A DNA stretch of 33,265 bases from Streptosporangiaceae bacterium (GCA_019245115.1 JAFARZ010000273.1:1-33265); one strand, 5' to 3'. Shown: positions 6,919 through 17,375, counted from the stretch's first letter. Translations and numbers: made by a program. The notes: generated by a model not told the origin, from the sequence alone.

Positions 6919-7389
6919 TTACAGGCCGAGCTCGGTGCGCAGCCGGGCCACGTGGCCGGTGGCCTTGACGCCGTACTGGGCCACCTCGATCTTGCCGTCG
7001 GCGTCGACGACGAACGTCGACCGGATCACGCCGACGGTGACCTTCCCGTACAGCTTCTTCTCCCCGTACGCGCCGTACGCCTGCATGACCGAACGATCGG
7101 AGTCGGACAGCAGGGGGAACGTCAGCCCCTCCTTGTCCCGGAATTTCGCGAGCTTCGGCGGGGCATCGGGCGAGATCCCGAGCACGGCGACGCCGTGGCT
7201 GGCCAGATCGGCCAGACTATCCCGGAAGTCGCAGGCCTGCTTGGTGCAGCCCGGCGTCATGGCCGCCGGGTAGAAGTACACGATCACCCGCTGGCCGCGA
7301 TACGACGAGAGGCTGACCTCGTTGCCGTCGGCGTCCGGCAGCGTGAAGTCAGGGGCGACGTCGCCCGGCTCGAGCCGCTCACCAGTCAT
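6919..7389 (-). CDS. bcp: Thiol peroxidase, peroxiredoxin Bcp/PrxQ type
   Basis: A 156-residue peroxiredoxin that would reduce hydroperoxides with electrons from thioredoxin. The peroxidatic cysteine C48 lies in PAAMTPGCT and the resolving cysteine C53 five residues later, the Bcp/PrxQ arrangement. Length is standard. The ATG overlaps the rdgB stop by four bases, making it the last protein gene of the clpS-to-bcp minus-strand run. The typical PKAMTPGCT loop has A in place of K here, a minor difference. Confidence 0.93.
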   Translation of the reverse strand: MTGERLEPGDVAPDFTLPDADGNEVSLSSYRGQRVIVYFYPAAMTPGCTKQACDFRDSLADLASHGVAVLGISPDAPPKLAKFRDKEGLTFPLLSDSDRSVMQAYGAYGEKKLYGKVTVGVIRSTFVVDADGKIEVAQYGVKATGHVARLRTELGL

Positions 7390-7997
7390 GGATTCACCCT
7401 ATCGGGGGCGGCTCGTACAAACGGCGCCAGCGCACGGAAGGCGCGGCCTCGATGGCTGATCGCGTCCTTCTCCGCGGGGGTCATCTCGGCCGTGGTGACG
7501 TTGAACCCATCCGGCACGAAGATCGGGTCGTAGCCGAACCCGCCGCTGCCGCGGCGCTCGCGGATCAGCCACCCGTCCACCCGCCCGGTGACAACGTACT
7601 CGGCGCCCGCGGGCGCGACGAGCGCCGCGGCGCAGGCGAAGTGCGCTCCGCGGCGGCGGTCCGGTATGTCGCTCACCTGGGCGAGGACAAGGTCCAGGTT
7701 GGCCTGATCGTCCCCGTGCCGCCCGGCCCAGCGTGCCGACAGCACACCGGGCATCCCGTTCAGCGCGTCCACGCACAGCCCGGAATCGTCGGCGACCGCC
7801 GGGAGGCCGGTGAACCCGGCGATCGCACGGGCCTTCAGCAGCGCGTTCTCCTCGAACGTGGCCCCGGTCTCCGGAACGTCCGGCGCGTCGGGAAACTTGT
7901 CCAGACCGATCAGCTCGACCGGATTTCCAGCCAGGATGCGTCCCAGCTCGCGGAGCTTAGCCTCGTTTCGGGTGGCCAGGACGATGGTGTCAGCCAT
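7386..7997 (-). CDS. rdgB: dITP/XTP pyrophosphatase (Ham1/RdgB family)
   Basis: A 203-residue housekeeping enzyme that removes non-canonical purine triphosphates (ITP, dITP, XTP). Motifs seen are [15 protein letters not shown] at the N-terminus (T/SxNxxK nucleotide site), [22 protein letters not shown] with the catalytic acidic residue, and [10 protein letters not shown] near the C-terminus. I chose ATG at 7997 over the adjacent TTG at 8000. Its start overlaps the rph stop (7990-7992) and its stop overlaps the bcp start, so the three are coupled. The rph-rdgB pair is widely conserved. Confidence 0.95.
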   Translation of the reverse strand: MADTIVLATRNEAKLRELGRILAGNPVELIGLDKFPDAPDVPETGATFEENALLKARAIAGFTGLPAVADDSGLCVDALNGMPGVLSARWAGRHGDDQANLDLVLAQVSDIPDRRRGAHFACAAALVAPAGAEYVVTGRVDGWLIRERRGSGGFGYDPIFVPDGFNVTTAEMTPAEKDAISHRGRAFRALAPFVRAAPDRVNP

Positions 7998-8709
7998 CAA
8001 GCGTGGCTCGCTGCAGCCTGGTCAGTTCCCCGCAGCCGGACTCGGCGAGATCGAGGAGCCGGCCGAGCTGAGCCCGGCTGAACGGATCCCGCTCGGCGGT
8101 GCCCTGGATCTCCACGAAGTCACCCGCGCCGGTGCAGACCACGTTCATGTCGGTCTCCGCCACCACGTCCTCTTCGTAGCACAGATCAAGCCGGGCCTCG
8201 CCGTCCACGACACCGACGCTGACCGCGCTCACCGAGGCGACCAGCGGGTCGCCCTTGCATCGCTTCCGGTTCCGCAGCCACGCCACCGCGTCGTAGAGGG
8301 CGACATACCCGCCGGTCACCGCCGCGGTCCGGGTACCTCCGTCGGCCTGAAGCACGTCGCAGTCGATGATGATCGTGTTCTCGCCGAGCGCCTTGTAGTC
8401 GACGCAGGCCCGCAGCGATCGTCCGACCAGCCGGGAGATCTCCTGGGTCCGGCCGCCCAGCCGGCCCTTGACCGACTCGCGGTCACCGCGCGTGTTCGTC
8501 GCCCGCGGGAGCATCGCGTACTCCGCGGTCACCCAGCCCAGCCCGCTGCCGCGCCGCCACCGCGGCACTTCCTCGGCGACGCTCGCGGCACACAGCACCC
8601 GGGTGGAGCCGAACTCCACCAGCACCGAACCCTCGGCATGGTCGAGCCAGCCCCGGGTGAACTTGACCGGGCGCAGGTCGTCAGCGGATCTTCCGTCAGG
8701 TCGAGGCAT
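7990..8709 (-). CDS. rph: Ribonuclease PH
   Basis: A 239-residue 3'-5' phosphorolytic exoribonuclease that trims tRNA 3' ends. The N-terminus [15 protein letters not shown] is characteristic, followed by [20 protein letters not shown] and [15 protein letters not shown], which hold the phosphate-binding arginines and active-site aspartates. Length matches the family (about 240). ATG at 8709 lies 10 bases after the upstream phosphodiesterase-like gene. The stop lies inside rdgB. Confidence 0.96.
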   Translation of the reverse strand: MPRPDGRSADDLRPVKFTRGWLDHAEGSVLVEFGSTRVLCAASVAEEVPRWRRGSGLGWVTAEYAMLPRATNTRGDRESVKGRLGGRTQEISRLVGRSLRACVDYKALGENTIIIDCDVLQADGGTRTAAVTGGYVALYDAVAWLRNRKRCKGDPLVASVSAVSVGVVDGEARLDLCYEEDVVAETDMNVVCTGAGDFVEIQGTAERDPFSRAQLGRLLDLAESGCGELTRLQRATLDG

Positions 8710-8719
8710 GCGCCAAAGC

Positions 8720-9472
8720 TTATAGCGCTCCTGGACCGAACACCTTCCCCGGCGCGGCCAGCGACACCGGGCCGCTGAAAACCCCGGCCGCCTCGGCCAG
8801 CGACCGCGCCGGGTCGTTCATGGCAACCAGGTGGGTAAGCACCAGGTCCCTGGCACCGGCCTTGGCCGCGTGTCCGCCCGCCTGGCGCGCGGACAGGTGC
8901 ACATCTGGCGTGTTGCCCGGGTCGTCGAGGAACGACGCCTCGCACAGCATCAGGTCCACGTCCCGCGCGAGCCGGACGAGCGCGTCCGACTCCCCCGTGT
9001 CAGCCGAGTAGGCGAGGGTCCAGCCCTGGTGCTCCACCCGGAACCCGAACGTCTCCACCGGATGGTTCATGTGCTCGGTGGTGATCGCGAACGGCCCGAT
9101 CGCGGCCGGGCCCGGCTTAAGCTCGCGGATAGTGAACCGGTCAGCCAGTTCGTCGGCGACCAGACCGAACACCGGGGCCAGCCGCTCCGCTGTCCCCCGC
9201 GGACCGTACACCGGAACCGGCGGCCTCGGGCCGCCCGGCGCGTAGTGCCGCGCTATCGCGAACGCGCCCAGGTCCAGGCAGTGATCGCCATGCAGGTGAC
9301 TGAGGCATACCGCGTCGATCTCGTCGAAGCTGACATACCTTTGCAGCGCCCCGAAGGCCCCGTTGCCCATGTCGATGACCAGGCGGAACCCTTCGGCTTC
9401 CAGGAGATAACACGACGCGGCGCTCGCCGCGTTCGGAAAGCTCCCCGCGCACCCCACCACCGTAATTTTCAT
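8720..9472 (-). CDS. Metallo-beta-lactamase-fold hydrolase, Rv1339-like (cyclic-nucleotide phosphodiesterase candidate)
   Basis: A 250-residue protein with the metal-binding signature [11 protein letters not shown] (H59, H61, D63, H64), a later [15 protein letters not shown] stretch and [15 protein letters not shown]. It resembles RNase Z-like and class II phosphodiesterase-like MBL proteins. In mycobacteria the gene at this exact position, just before rphA and rdgB, is Rv1339, reported to hydrolyse cAMP. That match of neighbourhood and fold makes a similar role plausible here but not proven; it lacks features needed to call it a tRNase Z. It sits 30 bases after cysM and 10 before rph, so it is probably cotranscribed. 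Confidence 0.8.
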   Translation of the reverse strand: MKITVVGCAGSFPNAASAASCYLLEAEGFRLVIDMGNGAFGALQRYVSFDEIDAVCLSHLHGDHCLDLGAFAIARHYAPGGPRPPVPVYGPRGTAERLAPVFGLVADELADRFTIRELKPGPAAIGPFAITTEHMNHPVETFGFRVEHQGWTLAYSADTGESDALVRLARDVDLMLCEASFLDDPGNTPDVHLSARQAGGHAAKAGARDLVLTHLVAMNDPARSLAEAAGVFSGPVSLAAPGKVFGPGAL

Positions 9473-9502
9473 GCCGCCATTATCCGGCCCCCATCAAGCC
9501 CA

Positions 9503-10755
<1,253 letters not shown>

Positions 10756-10815
10756 GAACAACGCTCCCTGGGTCGGCTTATTCGTCCTGCGCGTTCAACC
10801 TATAGGGTCGGTGAA

Positions 10816-11223
10816 TCATTCCGTTACGGAGACCGGCTCCTCGTCGACCTGGCCGTCCAGGATGCGGTAGGAGCGGAACTCCGCGCGGTCGGGATCCCGG
10901 GTCGAAACCAGAACATAGTGGGCGTTCGGCTCACTGGCATATGAAATGTCGGTCCGGGATGGATACGCCTCGGTCGCGGTATGCGAGTGGTAGATCACGA
11001 CCGGTTCCTCGTCGCGATCGTCCATCTCCCGCCACACCTTGAACTGCTCGGTGGAATCGAACCGGTAGAACGTGGGAGAGCGTTCGGCGTTCTCCATCGG
11101 GATGAAGCGCTCGGGATGGTCGCTGCCCGCCGGGCCAGCCAGCACTCCGCACGCCTCGTCCGGGTGATCTTTCCGCGCGTGGGCCACGATCTTGTCGTAC
11201 AAGTCACGGGAGATGGTCAGCAT
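10816..11223 (-). CDS. mec: Mec-type JAMM metalloprotease (CysO-cysteine peptidase)
   Basis: A 135-residue zinc peptidase. The JAMM/MPN+ motif is complete: E23 (DEACGVLAG), H79 and H81 (YHSHT), S89 and D92 (YPSRTD). In the CysO pathway it releases cysteine from the CysO-cysteine adduct made by CysM. I chose ATG 11223 (MLTISRDLYDKI) because the open frame upstream is shadow sequence over the DUF2017 gene. It starts 4 bases after the DUF2017 stop. Confidence 0.92.
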   Translation of the reverse strand: MLTISRDLYDKIVAHARKDHPDEACGVLAGPAGSDHPERFIPMENAERSPTFYRFDSTEQFKVWREMDDRDEEPVVIYHSHTATEAYPSRTDISYASEPNAHYVLVSTRDPDRAEFRSYRILDGQVDEEPVSVTE

Positions 11224-11227
11224 AGCT

Positions 11228-11767
11228 TCACCATAGGGCCCGGACCAGGGACTCCTGCACGGCGCCGAGCCAGGCATAGACCTCGAACGCGGTCCGGCGC
11301 GGATCCTTCGCGGCCAGCTCGTCCCACTGCTCCTCGAAGTCCTCGGTGACACCGAGCTTGGTGCCGAGCGCCAGGCGCACGTCGTTGAGTGACTTCAGCC
11401 ACGCCTGCGCCTGCTCGGCGGTGAGCTGCACCTTCCCGCCCGCCTCGGGCAGCGTGTCGAGCATCATCTGGGCGTTCTCATGCTTGGCGGCACGGAGCGC
11501 GAGCTCGGTGTACTTACGGAACTCCCCGGCCGCATCGGGATCGTCGCGGTAGCCGTCGGGAAGCAGACGCGCGAGCACCGGGTCGTGCGGCGTCTCGGCA
11601 GCGGGCGCCTGGAGGAGTGCCTCAAGTTCATCCAGGTCGGCGGCCCGGGCCACTTCGGGCTCGATCAGGTCCATGATCTGGCCGACCAGACTGCGCAGCA
11701 GTGACGCCTCGGCGGCGGCAAGGACTGCCTTGACCCCGCCGCCCCTAGTCGAGCGGAATGGTTCCAC
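11228..11767 (-). CDS. DUF2017 family protein
   Basis: A 179-residue protein of unknown biochemical function found between clpS and mec in many actinobacteria (Rv1332 position). Visible is a helical domain with LLRSLVGQIMDLIEP, the acidic DPVLARLLPDGYRDD loop, FRKYTELALR and a C-terminal NDVRLALGTKLGV segment. The likely start is GTG 11767 (MEPFRSTRGG), which begins just after the clpS stop; the frame upstream of that is clpS shadow. Persistent linkage with clpS suggests a role with the Clp system, but nothing in the sequence proves it. Confidence 0.82.
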   Translation of the reverse strand: MEPFRSTRGGGVKAVLAAAEASLLRSLVGQIMDLIEPEVARAADLDELEALLQAPAAETPHDPVLARLLPDGYRDDPDAAGEFRKYTELALRAAKHENAQMMLDTLPEAGGKVQLTAEQAQAWLKSLNDVRLALGTKLGVTEDFEEQWDELAAKDPRRTAFEVYAWLGAVQESLVRALW

Positions 11768-11784
11768 CGTGACGCTTCTCGTCT

Positions 11785-12072
11785 CTAGTCCTGGTGGACG
11801 GTGGCCCACAGGCCGTAGCCGTGCAGGATTTCGACGTTGTGCTCCATGGCCTCTCTGGCCCCGCTGGCGACGACCGCCTTGCCCTTGTGGTGGACGTCCA
11901 GCATGAGCTTCTCCGCCTTCTTCTTGGGATAGCCAAAGACAGACTGGAAGACGTAGGTCACATAGGACATCAGGTTGATGGGATCGTTCCAGACTATGGT
12001 GACCCACGGCTTGTCCGGCGTCGGCTTGTCGGCCGAACGCGGCAAGTCAACCTCAGCCGGTGCCACGCTCAC
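11785..12072 (-). CDS. clpS: ATP-dependent Clp protease adaptor ClpS
   Basis: A 95-residue adaptor that delivers N-degron substrates to ClpA/ClpC. The core motifs are present: [20 protein letters not shown] (the NDP segment binds the N-terminal residue), then [13 protein letters not shown] with the H of the binding pocket, and a [11 protein letters not shown] end. GTG at 12072 is supported by GAGGAGG 9 bases upstream on the minus strand; an earlier start would overlap pncB. It is the first gene of the minus-strand run to bcp and is divergent from pncB with 38 bases between starts. Confidence 0.93.
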   Translation of the reverse strand: MSVAPAEVDLPRSADKPTPDKPWVTIVWNDPINLMSYVTYVFQSVFGYPKKKAEKLMLDVHHKGKAVVASGAREAMEHNVEILHGYGLWATVHQD

Positions 12073-12110
12073 TACGGTCCACCTCCTCGTAGTTCCGTAG
12101 TCTTCCACCT

Positions 12111-13682
12111 GTGACGAATCCGGTGAACCACCAGGGCGGCTCAACCAGCAGTACAGCCCTGCTAACCGATCACTACGAGCTCACCATGCTCCAGGCGGCG
12201 CTGCGGAGCGGAGCGGCGCACCGCCCCGCCGTCTTCGAAGTGTTCGCCAGGCACCTGCCGCACGGCCGCAGATACGGCGTCGTGGCGGGTACCGGGCGGC
12301 TGATCGAGGCTGTCGAGCAATTCCGTTTCGGCCAGGCAGAGCTATCGTTCCTCGACGGGATCGTCGATGCCCCGACGTTGGCCTATCTGGAATCGTACCG
12401 TTTCTCCGGAAATATCTGGGGATACGAGGAGGGCGACAGTTATTTCCCAGGCTCGCCCATCCTGGTGGTTTCAGGGACATTTGCCGAGGCTGTGCTGCTG
12501 GAGACCGTCTGCCTGTCCATTCTGAACCACGACTGCGCGATCGCCTCGGCGGCGTCCCGGATGGTTACCGCGGCGGGTGGCGTGGACGGCCGGCCGCTGA
12601 TCGAGATGGGGTCGCGACGGACCCACGAGGGGGCCGCGGTGGCGGCGGCCCGGGCCGCCTACATCGCGGGGTTCGCGTCCACCTCCAACCTGCGCGCCCG
12701 GTACACGTACGGTGTCCCCTCCGCCGGGACCTCCGCGCACGCGTTCACGCTGGTTCACGACAATGAGAGACACGCCTTCGCCACCCAGCTCGAGGCGCTG
12801 GGCAAGGGAACCACGCTGCTGGTGGACACCTACGACGTGTCCCGGGCGGTGCGCACGGCGGTGGAACTGGCCGGCCCTGAGCTGGGCGCGGTGCGGATCG
12901 ACAGCGGCGACCTGCCCGTTGTGGCGGGGCAGGTACGGGAACTGCTTGACTCGCTGGGCGCCGTCCATACCCGCATCCTGCTGACCGGGGATCTGGACGA
13001 ATACTCGATCGCCGCGCTCGGTGCGCTGCCGGTGGACGGGTACGGAGTCGGGACGGCGCTGGTCACCGGCTCCGGAGCGCCGACGGCGGCACTGGTGTAC
13101 AAGCTGGTCGCGCGTGGTTCTTCGGCTGCTGATGGAGCGCCGCTGGAGGCGGTGGCCAAGCATTCGGTCGGCAAACCCAGCCGAGGCGGCCGGAAATGGG
13201 CGGTGCGGCACCGCGACCATCACGGCATCGCGCTCGAGGAGCGGGTGACCCTGACGCCGCCCGATCCGGGGCCGATGGACCGGGAGCTGCTGGCGCCCCT
13301 GGTGGTCGACGGCTCGGTGGTGAGACGCGAGGACGTGTCGGCGGCGCGGTCGCGGCATCAGACGGCGCTCGCGGAGCTTCCGCCGTATGCTCTCCAGCTG
13401 TCCCGGGGCTATCCCGCCATCCCCACCGTCTTCGAGTCCTTAGCGGCCACGCGCCTCTTAATCGTTCGCTGGGGCTGGCGCGTGGTCGCTAGCCTGCTGA
13501 CATGGCTGTTGATTTTTCGGCGTTCGCCGCCGTACTGCGTTCCCTCGACGTGGCCGGTTCGGTGCGGGAGCTGCCGTCGCGGGCACCGACCGCAGCCACC
13601 GCGGCGGCCCAGCTCGGATGTGACGTGGGCGCGATCGCCAACAGCCTGGTGTTCGACGCGGACGGCGCCCCGGTGCTGGTAA
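12111..13682 (+). CDS. pncB: Nicotinate phosphoribosyltransferase with anomalous C-terminal extension
   Basis: PncB makes nicotinate mononucleotide from nicotinate and PRPP in NAD salvage. The enzyme is recognisable from [10 protein letters not shown] through [19 protein letters not shown] (with the histidine expected to be phosphorylated), [18 protein letters not shown] and [10 protein letters not shown] to [15 protein letters not shown]. The usual C-terminus, [14 protein letters not shown], is reached near 13439. Instead of stopping, the frame continues for about 80 residues over the next gene's DNA to 13682, giving 523 residues where about 440 is normal. A TAG lies at 13441-13443 in the neighbouring frame, so one base change would restore the usual end. 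The GTG start is at 12111. The functional end is probably near 13442. Confidence 0.88.
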   Translation: MTNPVNHQGGSTSSTALLTDHYELTMLQAALRSGAAHRPAVFEVFARHLPHGRRYGVVAGTGRLIEAVEQFRFGQAELSFLDGIVDAPTLAYLESYRFSGNIWGYEEGDSYFPGSPILVVSGTFAEAVLLETVCLSILNHDCAIASAASRMVTAAGGVDGRPLIEMGSRRTHEGAAVAAARAAYIAGFASTSNLRARYTYGVPSAGTSAHAFTLVHDNERHAFATQLEALGKGTTLLVDTYDVSRAVRTAVELAGPELGAVRIDSGDLPVVAGQVRELLDSLGAVHTRILLTGDLDEYSIAALGALPVDGYGVGTALVTGSGAPTAALVYKLVARGSSAADGAPLEAVAKHSVGKPSRGGRKWAVRHRDHHGIALEERVTLTPPDPGPMDRELLAPLVVDGSVVRREDVSAARSRHQTALAELPPYALQLSRGYPAIPTVFESLAATRLLIVRWGWRVVASLLTWLLIFRRSPPYCVPSTWPVRCGSCRRGHRPQPPRRPSSDVTWARSPTAWCSTRTAPRCW

Positions 13683-14029
13683 TGACCAGCGGCGCGCATC
13701 GGGTCGATACCGTCAAGGTGGCCGTCCTGCTCGGGGCTGTCACGGACCGGCCCGCCGAGGATCAGCCCGCCGCGGATCGGCTCGCCGCGGATCGGCTCGT
13801 CGTGGTGCGGCGAGCCGATCCGGAATCGGTACGGCGGTGGACGGGGCAGCCGATCGGGGGCGTCGCGCCGGTCGGGCACCCCGCGCCGATCCGGACGCTG
13901 GTCGACACCTGGCTCGAGAAGTACGACGTGATCTGGGCGGCGGGGGGCCATCCGCATACGGTGTTCCCGACCTCGTTCGGCGAGCTGGTGCGCATCACCA
14001 ACGGCACTCCCGCCGATGTCGGGGAGTGA
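13502..14029 (+). CDS. YbaK/ProX-type aminoacyl-tRNA deacylase domain protein
   Basis: A 175-residue single-domain protein of the YbaK/EbsC fold, which hydrolyses misacylated tRNA in trans. Family signals are [14 protein letters not shown], the lysine in HRVDTVKVAVLLG, GQPIGGVAPVGHP and WAAGGHPHTVFPTSF. It contains an insertion of about 20 residues coded by three 15-base units (13754-13798; A-E-D-Q-P then A-A-D-R-L twice), so the middle of the domain has grown by tandem duplication. The ATG lies inside the overrun of pncB. Which tRNA it edits cannot be told. Confidence 0.85.
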   Translation: MAVDFSAFAAVLRSLDVAGSVRELPSRAPTAATAAAQLGCDVGAIANSLVFDADGAPVLVMTSGAHRVDTVKVAVLLGAVTDRPAEDQPAADRLAADRLVVVRRADPESVRRWTGQPIGGVAPVGHPAPIRTLVDTWLEKYDVIWAAGGHPHTVFPTSFGELVRITNGTPADVGE

Positions 14030-14069
14030 CGTCTGGGGAACATCCGGCCATTCGCGATAACGTTAGATT

Positions 14070-14651
14070 ATGCGTGCGCTCATCATCGTCGACGTACAGA
14101 ACGATTTCTGCGAGGGCGGTTCGCTGGCCGTGACCGGCGGCGCGGCGGTGGCCCGGGAGATCAGCTCATACCTGGCAGGTAGTGCTGAATTTGCCTGGTC
14201 CTCCGGCGGCGGCGACTACGCGCACGTCGTGGCGACCAAGGATTACCACGTCGATCCGGCTGGCCATTTCTCGGATCGTCCGGACTATACGGAGTCCTGG
14301 CCGCCACATTGCGTTGCCGGAACGCCGGGCGCTGACTTCCACCCGAACTTGGATATTTCACGTGTGGAGGCTGTGTTCCTCAAGGGAGCCCACGCTCCCG
14401 CGTACAGCGGATTCGAGGGCGCCGACGCCAACGGGACGCTGCTCGCCGACTGGCTTCGTCAGCACGACATCGACGCGGTCGACGTGGTGGGTATCGCCAC
14501 GGACTACTGCGTCCAGGCCACCGCCTCAGACGCGGCGCGGGGCGGCTTCACCACACGCGTGCTGATTGACCTCACCGCCGGGGTGATGTCGGAATCCACC
14601 GCGAAGGCTATCGACCACCTCCGCGCCGCGGGCGTCGAGGTCGTCCGGTAA
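14070..14651 (+). CDS. pncA: Nicotinamidase (PncA), isochorismatase-like hydrolase
   Basis: A 193-residue enzyme that deamidates nicotinamide to nicotinate, feeding PncB two genes upstream. The catalytic triad is D8 (IVDVQNDF), K105 (FLKGAH) and C147 (ATDYCVQATA). The metal ligands D58, H60, H66 (KDYHVDPAGHF) and H80 (WPPHCVAGTPG) are also present, so the full PncA set is intact. The ATG follows an AT-rich stretch. PncB-PncA proximity is the standard actinobacterial salvage arrangement. Confidence 0.94.
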   Translation: MRALIIVDVQNDFCEGGSLAVTGGAAVAREISSYLAGSAEFAWSSGGGDYAHVVATKDYHVDPAGHFSDRPDYTESWPPHCVAGTPGADFHPNLDISRVEAVFLKGAHAPAYSGFEGADANGTLLADWLRQHDIDAVDVVGIATDYCVQATASDAARGGFTTRVLIDLTAGVMSESTAKAIDHLRAAGVEVVR

Positions 14652-14911
14652 ATTCGGGTTTGGCTGGATCGAGTCCTAGTGCGCCAATTGGGCTCGTTCG
14701 CATTTGGGGCGTTACGGGCAATGGTGCTGTTGTCGTCTTTTGTCGTGAAATAGGCCCTATTTGCGGTATATCCGCAGCTACGCCGCAGGATCGTGGCGGC
14801 GGAACCCGGCCGACCCTCAAATCGAGCCTGCGGCGCCGTGCCGCTGCCGCCGGTTTCGCCACGATATGGCCCGTTATGCGGTCTGCGCTGGTGCTGGACG
14901 ACGCGGAAGAA

Positions 14912-14970
14912 AAGAGCCTCCCGGAAGAAAGGGCACCGGTTTCCGGCGCCTTTTCTTCCATGGGGCTCTT
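14912..14970. terminator. Nested hairpin, candidate terminator between convergent genes
   Basis: The outer arms AAGAGCC (14912-14918) and GGCTCTT (14964-14970) enclose GGAAGAAA (14923-14930) pairing with TTTCTTCC (14952-14959), then GGGC/GCGCC and CCGG/CCGG arms near the tip. The stem is long and nearly continuous. It lies 260 bases after pncA and 260 before the end of the helicase gene, so it could serve either strand; no clear T-run follows. Confidence 0.45.
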
Positions 14971-15050
14971 ATATTCCACAAGATGACCGGCCCTCCGCGC
15001 CGGGTCGTCCGCATAAATCGTGAAATATCCGGTTTGGGACGGGCGGGCAG

Positions 15051-15150
15051 GCGCGAGGGGCGGGGCGGAACGACGGTTCGAGGCGGCAGGCGCGAGGGGC
15101 GGGGCGGAACGAGGGTTCGAGGCGGGCGCGAGGGGCGGGGCGGATACCAG
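15051..15150 (+). repeat. G-rich tandem repeat, unit about 38 bases
   Basis: Units begin near 15051, 15090 and 15127, each starting GCGCGAGGGGCGGGGCGGA. Shorter GGCGGGGCGGA pieces continue to about 15215. It lies just beyond the 3' end of the helicase gene. It looks like slippage-prone intergenic DNA. Confidence 0.65.
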
Positions 15151-15227
15151 CGGCGGGGCGGATAGCGGCGGCGGGGCAGACACCAGGCGGGCGCGAAGGG
15201 ACGGGGCGGAACGAGGGGTGGGTGGGG

Positions 15228-17021
15228 TTAGCGGGATTGGGTGGCCCAGTGGCGGATTTTTGCTATGCGGGCGCGGATCTGGTCGGCGGTGGCCTGGGGC
15301 AGTGGGGGACCGCCGCACTGGCGGCGAAGTTCGGTGTGGATGACGCCGTGCGGCTGGCCAGTTCGGTGGCTCCACGCGCTGACCAGGCCGTTCAGCTCCT
15401 TGCGCAGAGCGCCGAGCGCTTCGCGGCTCACCGGGGGTGCTGCCGCTTCCGGTTTAACTGAAGTTGCCACCGTGGCCGGCGGGGCCGACGGGGCGGCCGG
15501 GGCCGGCGTGGCGGTACGCGTCCGCGCAGCCAGCTGGGCATCCTGACGCTTACGTAGTAGCACCCGCACCTGTTCCGGGTCCAGCAGCCCGGGCAGGCCG
15601 AGGAAGTCCTCCTCCTCCGGCGACCCCGCCGCCGTGGCCGTACCGAACTCGCCGCCGTCGTACAGCACGCGGTCGAAGTGCGCGGACGCGTTCAGCGCCT
15701 CGAACTTCGGCTCGTCAAGATGATCGGGGTTGTCCCGGCGCCGCAGGGCCTCGGCGAGCTCTTCTTCCTCGGGCGACGCACTGGCAGCCCGAAGCACATG
15801 ATCCCGTTCGGCTTCTAGTTCGGCGGCAAACCCCAGGAGGACCGGCACCGAGGGCAGGAACACCGAAGCGGTCTCCCCCCGCCGCCGGGCACGGACGAAG
15901 CGGCCGATGGCCTGCGCGAAGAACAGCGGCGTCGACACGCTGGTCGCGAAGACCCCGACCGCCAGCCGCGGGATGTCCACGCCCTCCGACACCATGCGGA
16001 CGGCGACCATCCACCGGTCGTCCGACCCGGCAAACGCCGTGATCTTCTTGCTCGCGGCCTTGTCGTCGGACAGCACCACGACGGGCCGCTTGCCGGTCAG
16101 CTCGCGTAGCAGCGCCGCGTACGCGCGTGCGTCCGCGTGGTCGTTGGCGATGACCAGGGCCCCCGCGTCCGGCATGCCGCGACGGACCTCGGTGAGCCGC
16201 TTGTCGGCGGCCTCCAGCACCCGGCTGACCCACTCCCCCGCCGGGTCAAGGGCGGTCCGCAGGGCCTGCGCGGTCTGGTCCTTGGTCATCGGCGTGCCGA
16301 GCGTGGCCGTCACCTCGTCGCCGGCCCGGGTCCGCCAGCGCATCTCGCCGGAATAGGCGAGGAAGATCACCGGCCGGACCACCGTGTCCTCCAGGGCGGC
16401 GGCGTATCCGTAGACGTAGTCCGACGAGCTGCGCTTTCCGCCGCCCGGTTCGTCGACATATGTCACGAAGGGGATGGGGTTGGCATCGGACCGGAACGGC
16501 GTGCCGGTCAGCGCCAGGCGGCGGCGCGCCGGATCGAACGCCTCCTTGACGGCGTCACCCCAGGACAGCGCGTCGCCCGCGTGATGGATCTCGTCGAAGA
16601 TGACCAGCGTGCGCCGGTTCTCCGTGCGCTGTCTGTGCAGCGCGGGATGGGCGGCCACCTGCGCGTACGTCACCGCGACCCCGACGAAGTCGGCGCCGGC
16701 CGGCCCTTGCGCGTTCGTGTACCTGGAGTCGATCGCGATCCCGAACCTGGCCGCCGACTGCGCCCACTGGTGCTTGAGGTGCTCGGTGGGCGTGACGATC
16801 GTCACCCTCGCCACCTCGCGCCGCTCGAGCAGTTCCGCCGCGACCGTCAGCGCGTAGGTCGTCTTGCCCGCGCCCGGCGTCGCCACCAGCAGAAAATCGC
16901 GTCGTGGCAGGCGGAAGTACTCGTGATAAGCGTCTTTCTGCCAACCTCGAAGATCCTTTATAGCGAACGTACTGTGGTTGCTCTCGCCATAGCCTGCTAC
17001 GTCTGCTCGAGGGGTCCCCAC
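15228..17021 (-). CDS. DEAD/DEAH-box superfamily 2 helicase (XPB/SSL2-like)
   Basis: A 597-residue helicase. Motif I is ATPGAGKTT, motif II FDEIHH, motif III LTGTPFRS, motif V SEGVDIPRLAVG and motif VI QAIGRFVRARR, all in order, so both RecA lobes are complete. After the core comes an acidic segment (SPEEEELAEALRRRD, then SPEEEDFLGL), an Ala/Pro-rich linker (APAAPSAPPATV) and a small helical C-terminal domain. This architecture is common in actinobacteria, usually beside a DUF3039 gene as here, and its cellular role is not settled; DNA repair is a guess. The start GTG 17021 has no strong ribosome site, so the N-terminus is uncertain by a few residues. Confidence 0.9.
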   Translation of the reverse strand: MGTPRADVAGYGESNHSTFAIKDLRGWQKDAYHEYFRLPRRDFLLVATPGAGKTTYALTVAAELLERREVARVTIVTPTEHLKHQWAQSAARFGIAIDSRYTNAQGPAGADFVGVAVTYAQVAAHPALHRQRTENRRTLVIFDEIHHAGDALSWGDAVKEAFDPARRRLALTGTPFRSDANPIPFVTYVDEPGGGKRSSSDYVYGYAAALEDTVVRPVIFLAYSGEMRWRTRAGDEVTATLGTPMTKDQTAQALRTALDPAGEWVSRVLEAADKRLTEVRRGMPDAGALVIANDHADARAYAALLRELTGKRPVVVLSDDKAASKKITAFAGSDDRWMVAVRMVSEGVDIPRLAVGVFATSVSTPLFFAQAIGRFVRARRRGETASVFLPSVPVLLGFAAELEAERDHVLRAASASPEEEELAEALRRRDNPDHLDEPKFEALNASAHFDRVLYDGGEFGTATAAGSPEEEDFLGLPGLLDPEQVRVLLRKRQDAQLAARTRTATPAPAAPSAPPATVATSVKPEAAAPPVSREALGALRKELNGLVSAWSHRTGQPHGVIHTELRRQCGGPPLPQATADQIRARIAKIRHWATQSR

Positions 17022-17096
17022 GAGGCCGAAATGTTACCGGTTCTGCGGCCACGGCGAGGCCAGGCGCGCCGGATCCGTGGGCCAGGAGTCTCCGGG

Positions 17097-17375
17097 TCAG
17101 GAATCGCCGGCGCCGTCGTCTGGGAGCTGCTCGTAGATCTCCTTGCAGGTGGGGCACACCGGGTACTTCTTCGGGTCCCGGCTCGGCACCCATACCTTGC
17201 CGCACAGCGCCCGCACGGGGGTACCGGTCACCATGGAGTCGACGAGCTTGCTCTTCCCCTCGATGACATAGTGCGCAAAGCGCTCGTGATCGCCGTCGCC
17301 GCCGTGGGAAGTCTCCGGCCGGACTTCCTCATGGACGCGCGTCTCTTGCTCTGGAAGAACCTCAGTACCACTCAC
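17097..17375 (-). CDS. DUF3039 family small zinc-ribbon-like protein
   Basis: A 92-residue protein starting GTG 17375 (MSGTEVLPEQETRV). The conserved part runs from HERFAHYVIEGKSK through VTGTPVRALCGKVWVP to YPVCPTCKEIYEQL. C58, C74 and C77 (CPTC), perhaps with a histidine, look like a zinc site. The longer frame upstream is shadow over the yqgE gene. It sits 75 bases before the helicase start on the same strand, a pairing I recall as common in actinobacteria. Function unknown. Confidence 0.85.
   Translation of the reverse strand: MSGTEVLPEQETRVHEEVRPETSHGGDGDHERFAHYVIEGKSKLVDSMVTGTPVRALCGKVWVPSRDPKKYPVCPTCKEIYEQLPDDGAGDS

Larger units (their letters stand above)
14652..15227. other. Non-coding interval with hairpin and GC-rich tandem repeats
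   Basis: Between pncA and the convergent helicase gene I find no supportable gene; the open frames have unlikely composition and no recognisable domain. It contains a nested hairpin (14912-14970) and a G-rich tandem array (15051-15150 and degenerate continuation). Confidence 0.6.

Noticed and set aside
14660..14986. A 108-residue plus-strand frame after pncA
   Set aside because: No domain, composition typical of chance frames, and it runs through a strong hairpin.
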